A stretch of 64,000 nucleotides of DNA from Pseudonocardia thermophila. GTDB taxonomy: Bacteria; Actinomycetota; Actinomycetes; Mycobacteriales; Pseudonocardiaceae. Each line of letters opens with the position of its first letter. Within the stretch, counting starts at the first letter, position 1. The DNA is taken from NCBI RefSeq assembly GCF_900142365.1, contig NZ_FRAP01000015.1, forward strand, positions 62,001 to 126,000, given 5' to 3'. This document shows, piece after piece, positions 24,556-34,229 of this stretch. Below the pieces are notes generated by a model, which made no database searches, was not told where the DNA came from, and saw nothing but the letters and a program-made list of their open reading frames with translations. The translations under genes were made by a program, and so were the position numbers.

Positions 24556-25659
24556 TCATCGCCTGCGCAGGACGTAGATGCGCGGGTGGTGGCCCTTGTT
24601 GAACACCCTCTGCTCGCTGACCGGCTGCCACAGGTCCGCCGCGGCGGCCACGCACCGGCCCATGATCTTGATCTCGTGGGTGAGCACGACGAGCCGGGCC
24701 CCCGGCGCGGCGACGTCGTGCGCGCGGCGCAGCAGCAGGGTGTGCAGCTCCTCGTTGTGAGCGTGATCACCGATCTTGTCGCCCCACGGCGGATCGGACA
24801 GCAGCACGTCGAACGGGCCGGCGGCGGCCCAGTCGTCGTCGGCGATGTCCGAGGTGTAAAGCGTCGCGCGGCCGGTGAGGCCCGCCCCGGCGAGGTTCTC
24901 GCGGGCCGCAGCGATCGCGTCCGCGGCCAGGTCGACGCCCACCGCGCAGCGGGCGCGCGCGGCGAGCAGTCGCTCCACGAGGATCGTGCCGGAGCCGCAC
25001 ATCAGGGCGGCCACGCGGTCGTCGGGGCGGGGCTTCGACAGCCGCACCATCGCCGCCGCCACGGTGGCGTTCGCGGCGGCCACGTAGCCGGCGCGGCGCC
25101 AGGCCCGCGCCGAGAGCGGCCGGTTGCCCAGCCGCACCAGCACGTCCCAGCCGGCCCCGGAGCGGCGGAACCGCAGCAGCGTCGTGCCCTCCTCGGGATC
25201 GTGGCGCATGCGGGTGGCCGCGGCGAGCTGCTCCGCGATCCGCCGGTACACCGCGGAGTCGCGCCCGGCGGCGTCGATGCGGAACGAGTGCGACACCGCC
25301 CGCGAGTCCGCGGTCGCCGCCTCCCGCACCGTCGCCACGAGCTGCGGGAACAGGCTGCCGTCCAGGAACGACGCCGGCCGCGGTACATCGGCGTGCAGCA
25401 CGAGGAACGGCGCCACCACGGTGCGCAGCGCCATGAGCGTGTGCAGCGGCCCGGCGACCGTCGCCGCCACCGCGTCCTCGCGCACCCTGGTCACCGGCTT
25501 GTCGCCGACGACCGAGCGCAGCTCGTCGCGGACGACGTCCTCCAGGCCGGGCAGGAAGGAGAACTCGACCCGGCGGCCGGTCTTCTCCTTGGCCTTCTTG
25601 CGCGGCGGGGCGCCGCTGCGGCGGGCCGGACGGGTGCTGGGCCGGGTGCCGCGTGCCAC
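24556..25659 (-). CDS. THUMP-domain RNA guanosine N2-methyltransferase-like protein
   Basis: 367 residues. A basic N-terminal tail (residues 1-28) leads into FSFLPGLEDVVRDELRSV, the start of a THUMP RNA-binding domain, and then a Rossmann methyltransferase with ALMCGSGTILVERLL (SAM site, about 218-232) and LLSDPPWGDKIGD, a DPPW version of the NPPY catalytic loop. This is the architecture of RlmL/Trm14 enzymes that modify guanosine in rRNA or tRNA; the exact target is unknown. It converges on trpS with only 13 bases between stops. It starts with GTG at 25659. Confidence 0.82.
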   Translation of the reverse strand: MARGTRPSTRPARRSGAPPRKKAKEKTGRRVEFSFLPGLEDVVRDELRSVVGDKPVTRVREDAVAATVAGPLHTLMALRTVVAPFLVLHADVPRPASFLDGSLFPQLVATVREAATADSRAVSHSFRIDAAGRDSAVYRRIAEQLAAATRMRHDPEEGTTLLRFRRSGAGWDVLVRLGNRPLSARAWRRAGYVAAANATVAAAMVRLSKPRPDDRVAALMCGSGTILVERLLAARARCAVGVDLAADAIAAARENLAGAGLTGRATLYTSDIADDDWAAAGPFDVLLSDPPWGDKIGDHAHNEELHTLLLRRAHDVAAPGARLVVLTHEIKIMGRCVAAAADLWQPVSEQRVFNKGHHPRIYVLRRR

Positions 25660-25816
25660 GGGGTGCCTTCCGATCGGGGGTTCAGGGTGCCTGTCGGTCT
25701 CGAGTGTCCCAGCGGGGCAGCGGCCGGGAGGGCAGCGGGCCGGCAGGAAGGCAGCTCCTGCAGCCCGGCTCGACCGGTCCGCAGCCCGTGTGCGCCTGAC
25801 CGGTTACCCTCCGCGC

Positions 25817-27439
25817 GTGGTCCCCGCTCACGAACCGGTCCTCGACGCGGCCCTGTTCGTCCGGTGGGTGGCCGCGGCCGCCGAGGGCCTGGAGCGGCAC
25901 TGCGCCGAGATCGACCGCATCAACGTCTTCCCGGTCGCGGACGGCGACACGGGCTCGAACATGCTGCTCACGATGCGGTCAGCGGTGGCCGAGGCGGAGC
26001 CGCGCGACCGGCGCGCTCCCGATCTCGCCGCGGCGGTGGCGAAGGGGGCGCTGGTCGGGGCGCGCGGCAACTCCGGGGTGCTGCTGTCGCAGGTGCTGCG
26101 CGGGGTGGCCGACGCCGTCGCTCGCGGGGGTGACCTGGGGGACGCACTGGCCGCGGCGGCGACCGCGGCCCGCTCGGCGGTGTCCCGGCCGAGGCCGGGC
26201 ACGATGCTGACCGTCCTGGACGAGGCCGCCGCCGCGGCTGCGGGCAAGGAGCTGGCCGACGCCGCCACCGCCGCCGCGGACGCCGCCGAGCGCGCGGTGC
26301 GCGAGACCACCGCGCAGCTGCCGGAACTGGCCAGGGCCGGGGTGGTGGACGCCGGTGGGCTCGGTCTCTACGTGGTGCTGGACGCGCTGGCGGGGCTGGT
26401 GACCGGCCGCGCCCCGACGGAGACGGTGCCGCTGCCCGCGACCACCGGCCGCCCGCCGCTGCGCAGCCGCGAGGCGCTGGTGGGGGAGCGGGAGGGCGGA
26501 TCGACCGACTTCGAGTACGAGGTCATGTACCTGCTCGACGGGGTGAGCAGCAGGGCCGCCGACGCGCTGCGCGACGAGCTGGACCAGCTGGGCGACTCGG
26601 TCGCGGTCGTCGGCGACGGCTCCGGCACCTGGAACGTGCACGTCCACTGCTCCGACATCGGCGCGGTGATCGAGGCGGGGCTCGCGGTCGGGCGGCCGCG
26701 GCGGATCACGGTCGTCCGGTTCGCCGACACCCCGGCCCCGGGTGCGGCGCCGGAGCCCGCCGGGGCGCGGTTCGTGAAGGCCCGGGCCGTGCTCATGGTC
26801 GTGACCGGCTCGGAGATCGCGCAGCTGGCCCGCGAGGCGGGCGCGGACGTGCTGGAGCGCGGGCCGGACGAGCCCGTGGAGCCGGCGGCGCTGGCCGCGG
26901 CGATCGCCGGCACCCGCGCCCGGCACGTGGTGCTGCTGCCCGGCGAGTCCGAGCTCACCGCCGTCGCGGAGCGGGCCGCGGGGATGGCCCGGCGGGCCGG
27001 GCAGGACGTGGTCGTGGTGCCGACGTCGTCGGTGCTGCAGGCGCTGTCGGCGCTGGCTGTGCACGATCCGCACCGCCGCGCGGGCGACGACGTCGTGGCG
27101 ATGGCGGAGGCGGCCGCCGGCACCCGCACGGCGGCGCTCATGGTGGCCGAGTCGGAGGCGCTCACCTGGGTGGGCCGCTGCGAGCCCGGCGACGTGCTCG
27201 GCATCGCTGACGGCGAGGTGGTGCTCATCGCTCCCGACCTGGCCGTCGGTGCCCTGTGGTTGGCTCATCGCATGCTGACCGCGGGCGGGGAGATCGTCAC
27301 GGCGCTCCTGGGCGCCGGGGTCGACGATTCGCTGGGTGAGGGGCTGGCAGCGGATCTGCGGCGCACCCACCCCGAGGTCGACGTGGTGGTGCACCGCGGG
27401 GGGCAGACCGACTATCCGCTGGTGCTGGGGGTGGAGTAG
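25817..27439 (+). CDS. DAK2/DegV-associated kinase domain protein (FakA/YloV-like)
   Basis: 540 residues. The N-terminal DAK2 ATP-binding domain has INVFPVADGDTGSNMLLTM (about 37-55), whose aspartates bind magnesium, and ARGNSGVLLSQVLRG. VDAGGLGLYVVLDAL follows, then a middle domain from FEYEVMYLLDG and a C-terminal part with VVLLPGESELTAVAE. In Firmicutes this protein is the fatty-acid kinase FakA working with DegV-type FakB proteins; none is encoded nearby. It overlaps recG by one base (TAGTG), the arrangement conserved in mycobacteria. The GTG at 25817 opens the conserved N-terminus; upstream in-frame sequence is antisense to the THUMP gene. Confidence 0.9.
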   Translation: MVPAHEPVLDAALFVRWVAAAAEGLERHCAEIDRINVFPVADGDTGSNMLLTMRSAVAEAEPRDRRAPDLAAAVAKGALVGARGNSGVLLSQVLRGVADAVARGGDLGDALAAAATAARSAVSRPRPGTMLTVLDEAAAAAAGKELADAATAAADAAERAVRETTAQLPELARAGVVDAGGLGLYVVLDALAGLVTGRAPTETVPLPATTGRPPLRSREALVGEREGGSTDFEYEVMYLLDGVSSRAADALRDELDQLGDSVAVVGDGSGTWNVHVHCSDIGAVIEAGLAVGRPRRITVVRFADTPAPGAAPEPAGARFVKARAVLMVVTGSEIAQLAREAGADVLERGPDEPVEPAALAAAIAGTRARHVVLLPGESELTAVAERAAGMARRAGQDVVVVPTSSVLQALSALAVHDPHRRAGDDVVAMAEAAAGTRTAALMVAESEALTWVGRCEPGDVLGIADGEVVLIAPDLAVGALWLAHRMLTAGGEIVTALLGAGVDDSLGEGLAADLRRTHPEVDVVVHRGGQTDYPLVLGVE

Positions 27440-29628
27440 TGCCGCGGTTCGATCGCGTCGATCTCGACACCCCGCTGAAGGGGCTGCTGGGCGGCACGGC
27501 GGCCCAGCTGCTGGAGAAGGAGCTGAACATCCGCACCGTCGGCGAGCTGCTGCGGCACTACCCGCGCCGCTACGTCGACCGCGGGCGGCTCACCGACATC
27601 GCCGGGTTCGAGATCGGCGAGCACGTCACGGTCGTCGCACAGGTCGTGCGGGCCGAGGAGCGCCGGATGAAGACGCGCGCCGGGAGCCTGCTGCAGGTCG
27701 TCGTCCGCGACGAGAAGGGCGCGACCCTGAACTGCACGTTCTTCCACCCGAGGAAGGTCGCACCGTTCGTGCGGCCCGGGGTGCGCGCGATGTTCTCCGG
27801 CAAGGTCGGCGTCTTCAGGAATCAGCTGCAGCTCACCCACCCCACGTTCGAGCTCATCGACGAGGAGGACGAGATCCGACCGTTCGTGTCGGTGTACCCG
27901 GCCACGGCGGGCATCACGTCGCAGCAGATCTGGCGGTGCGTGCGCCAGGTCCTCGACATGATCGACCTCGACGACGTCGCCGACCCGTTGCCGGAGGAGC
28001 TGCGCCGCCGCGAAGGACTCGCCGGCCTGGGCCGGGCGCTGCGGCGCATCCACCTGCCCGACACGGAGGCCGACCAGCACGCCGCCCGCGCCCGGCTGGT
28101 GTGGGACGAGGCGATGGGGGTGCAGCTCGCCCTCGCCCTGCGCCGCGAGGCCACCGCGCAGCGCCCGGCGCCGGCCTGCCCGCCGCGGCCCGACGGGATC
28201 GCGGCCGCGTTCGACGCTGCGCTGCCGTTCGAGCTGACCGAGGGCCAGATCCAGGTCGGCCAGGAGATCGCCGCAGACCTGGCCCGCGAGCACCCGATGA
28301 ACCGGTTGGTGCAGGGCGACGTCGGCGCCGGGAAGACCATCGTCGCGCTGCGGGCGATGCTGCAGGTCGTCGACGCGGGCAAGCAGGCGGTGCTGCTCGC
28401 GCCCACCGAGGTGCTCGCCGCCCAGCACGCCCGCTCGCTGCGCACCATGCTCGGTCCGCTCGGGCAGGCCGGCGAGCTGGGCGCCGCCGAGAACGCCACG
28501 AAGATCGCGCTGCTCACCGGCTCGCTGGGCGCGAAGGCCAAGCGCGAGGCGCTGCTCGACGCGCAGTCCGGTGCGGCCGGCATCGTCGTCGGCACCCACG
28601 CGCTGATCGAGGACCGGGTGAAGTTCGCCGATCTCGGGCTGGTCGTCGTCGACGAGCAGCACCGCTTCGGCGTGGAGCAGCGCGACGCGCTGCGCTCCCG
28701 CGGCGAGCTCGCCCCGCACATGCTGGTCATGACGGCCACCCCGATCCCGCGCACGGTCGCGATGACGGTGTACGGCGACCTGGCGGTGTCCGCGCTGCAC
28801 GGCCTGCCCGGCGGGCGCTCGCCGATCTCCACCACGGTGGTGCCGCTGGCGGAGAAGCCGGCCTGGTTCGACCGGGTGTGGGCGCGGGTGCGCGAGGAGG
28901 TCGAGGCAGGCCACCAGGCGTACGTGGTGTGCCCGCGGGTGGGGGAGTTCGCCGCCGAGGAGGACGAACCCGACGAGCCGCTCGAGGACGACGAGACCGA
29001 GGAGCGGCGCCGTCCCCCGCTGGCGGTGCTCGACGTCGGACCGAAGCTGGCCGAGGGGCCGCTGCAGGGCCTGCGGCTCGGCATCCTGCACGGCAAGCTG
29101 CCGCCCGACGAGAAGGACGCGGTGATGCGCGCCTTCGAACGCGGCGAGCTCGACGTGCTCGTCGCGACCACGGTGATCGAGGTCGGGGTCGACGTCCCCA
29201 ACGCCACCGCGATGGTGATCCTCGACGCCGACCGGTTCGGCCTGTCCCAGCTGCACCAGCTGCGCGGCCGGGTGGGCCGCGGCTCGGCGCCGGGCGTGTG
29301 CCTACTGATCACCGACATGCCGGCGGGCACCACCGCCCGGGAGCGACTGGACGCGGTCGCCAGCACCACCGACGGTTTCGAACTGGCCCGGCTCGATCTG
29401 GAGCTGCGCCGCGAGGGCGATGTGCTCGGCTCGGTGCAGTCAGGGCGGCGCTCGGGCCTGCGGCTGCTGTCGCTGCTGCACCACGAGGAGATCATCGTGA
29501 AGGCGCAGCAGTACGCGATGGACCTCGTGGCGCAGGACCCGGGTCTGCGCCAGCACCCGCGGCTGCGGGCACTCGTCGCCGAGACGATCGGCGACGAGGA
29601 GCGCGCCGCCTACCTGGACAAGGTGTGA
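27439..29628 (+). CDS. recG: ATP-dependent DNA helicase RecG
   Basis: 729 residues; remodels stalled forks and branch-migrates Holliday junctions. The N-terminal wedge/OB domain includes NIRTVGELLRHYPRRYVDR and FSGKVGVFRNQLQLTHP. The helicase core has QGDVGAGKTIVAL (Walker A, about 291-303), the DEQHRFGVEQR box (about 404), MTATPIPRT (motif III) and QLRGRVGRGSAPG (motif VI). An acidic insert, EEDEPDEPLEDDETEE, is at about 510-525. The GTG overlaps the DAK2-gene stop. The stop codon lies inside the first copy of the 14-bp repeat array that follows. Confidence 0.96.
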   Translation: MPRFDRVDLDTPLKGLLGGTAAQLLEKELNIRTVGELLRHYPRRYVDRGRLTDIAGFEIGEHVTVVAQVVRAEERRMKTRAGSLLQVVVRDEKGATLNCTFFHPRKVAPFVRPGVRAMFSGKVGVFRNQLQLTHPTFELIDEEDEIRPFVSVYPATAGITSQQIWRCVRQVLDMIDLDDVADPLPEELRRREGLAGLGRALRRIHLPDTEADQHAARARLVWDEAMGVQLALALRREATAQRPAPACPPRPDGIAAAFDAALPFELTEGQIQVGQEIAADLAREHPMNRLVQGDVGAGKTIVALRAMLQVVDAGKQAVLLAPTEVLAAQHARSLRTMLGPLGQAGELGAAENATKIALLTGSLGAKAKREALLDAQSGAAGIVVGTHALIEDRVKFADLGLVVVDEQHRFGVEQRDALRSRGELAPHMLVMTATPIPRTVAMTVYGDLAVSALHGLPGGRSPISTTVVPLAEKPAWFDRVWARVREEVEAGHQAYVVCPRVGEFAAEEDEPDEPLEDDETEERRRPPLAVLDVGPKLAEGPLQGLRLGILHGKLPPDEKDAVMRAFERGELDVLVATTVIEVGVDVPNATAMVILDADRFGLSQLHQLRGRVGRGSAPGVCLLITDMPAGTTARERLDAVASTTDGFELARLDLELRREGDVLGSVQSGRRSGLRLLSLLHHEEIIVKAQQYAMDLVAQDPGLRQHPRLRALVAETIGDEERAAYLDKV

Positions 29629-29720
29629 GTCAGGCGGTGTGAGTCAGGCGGTGTGAGTCAGGCGGTGTGAGTCAGGCGGTGTGAGTCAGGCGGTGTGAGT
29701 CAGGTGGTGTGACTCAGGCA
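29623..29720. repeat. Seven-copy 14-bp tandem repeat carrying both convergent stop codons
   Basis: GTGTGAGTCAGGCG is repeated head to tail from 29623. Copies 1-5 are identical, copy 6 (29693-29706) has one change and copy 7 (29707-29720) two. Copy 1 contains the recG TGA (29626-29628), and copy 7 contains the complement of the stop of the opposing gene (29714-29716). TGAGTCA in each unit gives TGA on both strands. Because 14 is not a multiple of 3, the array closes all reading frames in both directions. Confidence 0.95.
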
Positions 29721-30538
29721 GCGGGCAGACTGGTCCGCGCCGCTTCCTCGATCGCGATCTTCGCCGGCTGCGGCACGTGCACGACACCCGCCCTGTCGAG
29801 CTTCTCCAGCTCGGCGCGGGCCAGCGCGTAGGCGGCGTGGCGCTCGGGATCGCTGTCGGAGTCGCGCGCGGTGGTGAGCAGCTTGACGACGCGCTCGATG
29901 CTGCGCCGCTCGTCCGGGCTGAGCCCGGACAGCCGGATCCGCTCCGCCGCGTCACGGGCCGCCTGCCAGGCCCGCTCGGCCTTCTCCACGGCGCGGACGA
30001 ACGCGTCCGCGTGCTGGCGCGGCGGGTACTGGTCGGTCTCCAGGGCCTGCGCCTCGGCGAACGCGTCGACGAACCGGGCGGTGCTGGGCACGCTCACGTC
30101 CGACAGCGCGGGCAGCCGCAGGACGGCGAGCGGGTCGCACTCATGGGCGGCGTAGGCGTCGCGCAGGGCGTGGAACCGGCTACGGGCCTGCGCCCACACC
30201 TGCTCGGGGCTCGGCGGGGGCGGTGCGGGCCGGGGTGGTGGCGGCGCGTACCCCTGGTGCGGGTGCCCGTACGGGTGGCCGTACTGACGTGCGTGGCGCA
30301 ACGCCTGCTGGTGCGCGAACCGCTGGGCGCGGCGCTCCAGCCGCCGGCGGCGCCGCTGCGGCCCGGCCACGAGGTTGACGATGCCGATGCCGAGCAGCAC
30401 GGGCACGATCGGCGTCATGAGCGCACCCACGGCGGCGATCCCGACCGCCACGGTCACCATCGCCGTGGTGCCCAGCGCGATCATCATGACCAGGGCGAAG
30501 ACCAGCAAGGCCCCCGCCGGGGGGAACGAACGTCGCAT
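29714..30538 (-). CDS. Membrane protein with proline-rich linker, unknown function
   Basis: 274 residues, no family recognised. Two closely spaced hydrophobic helices near the N-terminus (ALLVFALVMMIALGTTAMVT and PIVPVLLGIGIVNLVAG) are followed by a very basic stretch RRRRRLERRAQRF, a His/Tyr/Pro-rich linker (HPYGHPHQGYAPPPPRPAPP) and a soluble helical domain of about 150 residues with DAAERIRLSGLSPDERRSIE. The charge pattern suggests the soluble part is cytoplasmic. The ATG at 30538 follows GAGAGGAGG. It converges on recG and is divergent from pyc. The function is unknown. Confidence 0.8.
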   Translation of the reverse strand: MRRSFPPAGALLVFALVMMIALGTTAMVTVAVGIAAVGALMTPIVPVLLGIGIVNLVAGPQRRRRRLERRAQRFAHQQALRHARQYGHPYGHPHQGYAPPPPRPAPPPPSPEQVWAQARSRFHALRDAYAAHECDPLAVLRLPALSDVSVPSTARFVDAFAEAQALETDQYPPRQHADAFVRAVEKAERAWQAARDAAERIRLSGLSPDERRSIERVVKLLTTARDSDSDPERHAAYALARAELEKLDRAGVVHVPQPAKIAIEEAARTSLPAA

Positions 30539-30851
30539 GCGCGCCTCCTCTCGGAGCCGGCGACCGTCCGCGAAGGCCGCAGCGTGAGCCTGGTGTCGCA
30601 CCCTTCCCTTGGTACCCCAGCCGGGCAGAGCTTGCAGGGGCCGATCGGGTGCACCGGCGCGGCCGAGATCGACCGGACGGATCATCCGGTGATCACCCGG
30701 TGGTGCGATCCCCAGCTCCGTTCGGGGCGGCCGCGGCCGGCGTGCGCCGATCGGACTGTCCGCTCTGCGATACGCGGTGATCGTCAGCACCGCGTCCGGC
30801 AGGTACGGTTCGCCCGCCGGTGAGATCCACCGGCGCGCGAGGAGGTTCTGC
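30539..30851. other. Intergenic region between a divergent membrane-protein gene and pyc
   Basis: 313 bases with no gene. It must hold both promoters. Notable are the short palindrome GGTGATCACC within 30686-30702 and GCGAGGAGG at 30837-30845, the pyc ribosome site. No convincing hairpin or riboswitch fold is visible. Confidence 0.5.
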
Positions 30852-33800
30852 GTGTTCGAGAAGGTCCTGGTCGCCAACCGCGGCGAGATCGCGATCCGCG
30901 CGTTCCGTGCAGCGTACGAGCTGGGTATCGCCACCGTCGCGATCTACCCGTACGAGGACCGCAACTCCCTGCACCGGGCGAAGGCCGACGAGTCGTACCA
31001 GATCGGTGAGGTGGGTCACCCCGTCCGGGCATACCTGTCGGTCGACGAGGTGATCAAGGCCGCGCGCAAGGCCGGCGCCGACGCCGTGTACCCCGGCTAC
31101 GGGTTCCTGTCGGAGAACCCCGACCTGGCCGAGGCGTGCGAGGAGGCGGGCATCACCTTCGTCGGTCCGCCGGCGTCGGTGCTGCACCTGACGGGCAACA
31201 AGGCGCGCGCGGTCGCCGCCGCCCGCGAGGCCGGGGTGGCGGTGCTGGCCTCGTCCGAGCCGTCGTCCGACGTCGCCACCCTGCTGGCCGCCGCCGACGA
31301 GATCGGCTTCCCGATCTTCGTGAAGGCCGTGGCGGGCGGCGGTGGCCGCGGCATGCGCCGCGTCGACGATCCCGCGCAGCTGCGTGAGGCGATCGAGGCG
31401 GCTATGCGGGAGGCCGAGTCGGCGTTCGGCGACCCGACGGTGTTCCTCGAGCAGGCCGTGGTCAACCCGCGGCACATCGAGGTCCAGATCCTCGCCGACG
31501 CGGTGGGCAACGTCGTGCACCTCTACGAGCGCGACTGCTCGGTGCAGCGGCGCCACCAGAAGGTCGTCGAGATCGCGCCCGCGCCGAACCTGGATCCCGA
31601 GCTGCGCGACCGGATCTGCGCCGACGCGGTCAAGTTCGCGAAGCACATCGGCTACGTCAACGCCGGAACCGTCGAGTTCCTCCTGGACGAGCGCGGCTCG
31701 TACCACTTCATCGAGATGAACCCGCGCATCCAGGTCGAGCACACGGTGACCGAGCAGGTCACCGATCGCGACCTGGTGATCGCGCAGCTGCGCATCGCGG
31801 CCGGCATGACCCTGCCGGAGCTGCGGCTGCGCCAGGAGGACGTCACGATCTCCGGTGCGGCGCTGCAGTGCCGGGTCACCACCGAGGACCCGGCGAACGG
31901 GTTCCGCCCCGACACCGGCGTGATCAGCACCTACCGCTCGCCGGGCGGGCCGGGTGTGCGGCTGGACGGCGGCACCACGCACACCGGCGCCGAGGTCAGC
32001 GCGCACTTCGACTCGTTGCTGGTGAAGCTGACCTGCTACGGCCACGACTTCGCCAACGCGGTGCGCCGCGCGCGGCGGGCGATCGCCGAGTTCCGCATCC
32101 GCGGCGTGGCCACGAACCTGCCGTTCCTCGCGGCGGTGCTCTCGGACCCGGACTTCGCGGCGGGCCGGATCACCACCTCGTTCATCGACGAACGCCCGCA
32201 CCTGCTCACCGCGCGCCGGCCCGCCGACCGCGGTACCAAGCTGCTCACGTACCTGGCCGAGACCACCGTCAACAAGCCGAACGGGCCGCGGCCGCAGGTC
32301 GTCGAGCCGACCGACAAGCTGCCGGCGTTCGACGCCTCCGCGCAGCCGCCGGAGGGTTCGCGGCAGCTGCTGCGCAAGCTGGGACCGGAGGGCTTCGCGC
32401 GGTGGCTGCGCGAGCAGACCGCCGTCGCGGTCACCGACACCACCTTCCGCGACGCCCACCAGTCGCTGCTCGCCACTCGCGTGCGCACCCGCGACCTGGT
32501 CGCCGTCGCGCCCGCCGTCGCGCACACGGCGCCGCAGCTGCTGTCGCTGGAGTGCTGGGGCGGCGCCACCTACGACGTGGCGCTGAGGTTCCTCGCCGAG
32601 GACCCGTGGGAGCGGCTGGCCGCGATCTCCGCGGCCGTGCCGAACATCTGCACCCAGATGCTGCTGCGCGGCCGCAACACCGTCGGCTACACCCCGTACC
32701 CGACGGAGGTGACCGACGCGTTCGTCGAGGAGGCAGCGGCCACCGGGATGGACATCTTCCGCATCTTCGACGCGCTCAACGACGTGGCGCAGATGCGGCC
32801 CGCGATCGACGCGGTGCGCGCCACCGGCACGGCCGTCGCGGAGGTGGCGCTCTGCTACACCGGTGACCTGTCCGACCCGGGCGAGAAGCTCTACACGCTC
32901 GACTACTACCTGCGCCTGGCCGAGCAGATCGTCGAGGCGGGTGCGCACATCCTCGCGATCAAGGACATGGCCGGGCTCCTGCGCCCGCCGGCGGCGAAGA
33001 AGCTCGTCACCGCGCTGCGGGAGCGGTTCGACCTGCCGGTGCACCTGCACACCCACGACACCGCGGGCGGCCAGTTGGCCACCCTGCTCGCCGCGATCGA
33101 CGCCGGGGTGGACGCCGTCGACGCCGCGGTCGCGTCGATGGCCGGCACGACGTCGCAGCCGTCGCTGAGCGCGCTGGTCGCCGCCACCGACCACACCGAG
33201 CGCGCCACCGGGCTCTCGCTGGCCGCGGTGGGCGACCTGGAGCCGTACTGGGAGGCGGTGCGCAAGGTCTACGCGCCGTTCGAGTCCGGGCTCGCCTCGC
33301 CCACCGGGCGCGTGTACCACCACGAGATCCCCGGCGGGCAGCTGTCGAACCTGCGCCAGCAGGCGATCGCGCTGGGGCTGGGCGACCGGTTCGAGCTCAT
33401 CGAGGAGCTCTACGCCGCCGCCGACCGCATCCTCGGGCGGCTGGTCAAGGTCACGCCGTCGTCGAAGGTCGTGGGCGACCTGGCCCTGCACCTGGTGGGA
33501 GCCGGGGTGTCAGCGGAGGAGTTCGAGGCCGATCCGGGCAAGTTCGACGTGCCCGACTCGGTGATCGGGTTCCTGCGCGGCGAGCTGGGCGACCCGCCGG
33601 GCGGCTGGCCGGAGCCGTTCCGCACCCGCGCACTCGAGGGCAGGCCCCCGGCGAAGGGGACCACCCAGCTGACGATCGAGGACCGCCGCGGACTGCGCGA
33701 CGACCGCCGCGCCACGCTGAACCGGCTGCTGTTCCCCGGCCCGGCCAAGGAGTACGCCGCCCACCTGGAGGCCTACGGCGACACCTCGGTGCTGTCCAGC

Positions 33801-34229
33801 AAGGACTTCTTCTACGGGCTGGACAAGGGGAAGGAGCACACGGTCACGCTGGAGCAGGGCGTCACGCTGCTCATCGGGTTGGAGGCGATCAGCGAGCCTG
33901 ACGAGCGCGGCTACCGCACCGTGCTGGCGACGCTGAACGGGCAGCTGCGGCCGATCGCCGTGCGGGACACGTCGATCGAGTCCACGGTGAAGGCCACCGA
34001 GAAGGCCGAGCGCGGCAACCCTCGCCACATCGCCGCCCCGTTCGCGGGCGTGGTGACCCTGCAGGTCGCCGAGGGCGACCGGGTCGCGGCCGGCCAGACC
34101 GTCGCCACCATCGAGGCGATGAAGATGGAGGCCAGCATCACCGCCCAGCAGTCCGGCACGGTCCGCCGGCTGGCCATCGGCGAGGTGCAGCAGGTCGAGG
34201 GCGGCGACCTGCTGGTGGAGCTGGAGTGA
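30852..34229 (+). CDS. pyc: Pyruvate carboxylase
   Basis: 1125 residues in the single-chain form, making oxaloacetate from pyruvate and bicarbonate. Order: biotin carboxylase (about 1-455) with the glycine-rich ATP loop VKAVAGGGGRGMR and EMNPRIQVEHTVTEQ; carboxyltransferase (about 530-800) with DTTFRDAHQSLLATR and IKDMAGLLRPPAAK; the linker/PYC domain; and the biotin carrier with EAMKMEAS, biotinylated at Lys 1091. The GTG at 30852 follows GCGAGGAGG at good spacing. rsmD overlaps its stop (GTGA). The gene links the glyoxylate-derived malate pool upstream to central metabolism, but the order is simply the conserved pyc-rsmD-coaD cluster. Confidence 0.97.
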   Translation: MFEKVLVANRGEIAIRAFRAAYELGIATVAIYPYEDRNSLHRAKADESYQIGEVGHPVRAYLSVDEVIKAARKAGADAVYPGYGFLSENPDLAEACEEAGITFVGPPASVLHLTGNKARAVAAAREAGVAVLASSEPSSDVATLLAAADEIGFPIFVKAVAGGGGRGMRRVDDPAQLREAIEAAMREAESAFGDPTVFLEQAVVNPRHIEVQILADAVGNVVHLYERDCSVQRRHQKVVEIAPAPNLDPELRDRICADAVKFAKHIGYVNAGTVEFLLDERGSYHFIEMNPRIQVEHTVTEQVTDRDLVIAQLRIAAGMTLPELRLRQEDVTISGAALQCRVTTEDPANGFRPDTGVISTYRSPGGPGVRLDGGTTHTGAEVSAHFDSLLVKLTCYGHDFANAVRRARRAIAEFRIRGVATNLPFLAAVLSDPDFAAGRITTSFIDERPHLLTARRPADRGTKLLTYLAETTVNKPNGPRPQVVEPTDKLPAFDASAQPPEGSRQLLRKLGPEGFARWLREQTAVAVTDTTFRDAHQSLLATRVRTRDLVAVAPAVAHTAPQLLSLECWGGATYDVALRFLAEDPWERLAAISAAVPNICTQMLLRGRNTVGYTPYPTEVTDAFVEEAAATGMDIFRIFDALNDVAQMRPAIDAVRATGTAVAEVALCYTGDLSDPGEKLYTLDYYLRLAEQIVEAGAHILAIKDMAGLLRPPAAKKLVTALRERFDLPVHLHTHDTAGGQLATLLAAIDAGVDAVDAAVASMAGTTSQPSLSALVAATDHTERATGLSLAAVGDLEPYWEAVRKVYAPFESGLASPTGRVYHHEIPGGQLSNLRQQAIALGLGDRFELIEELYAAADRILGRLVKVTPSSKVVGDLALHLVGAGVSAEEFEADPGKFDVPDSVIGFLRGELGDPPGGWPEPFRTRALEGRPPAKGTTQLTIEDRRGLRDDRRATLNRLLFPGPAKEYAAHLEAYGDTSVLSSKDFFYGLDKGKEHTVTLEQGVTLLIGLEAISEPDERGYRTVLATLNGQLRPIAVRDTSIESTVKATEKAERGNPRHIAAPFAGVVTLQVAEGDRVAAGQTVATIEAMKMEASITAQQSGTVRRLAIGEVQQVEGGDLLVELE

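Noticed and set aside
29623..29720. CRISPR array
   Set aside because: The 14-bp units abut directly without spacers, and no cas genes are present; it is a minisatellite.
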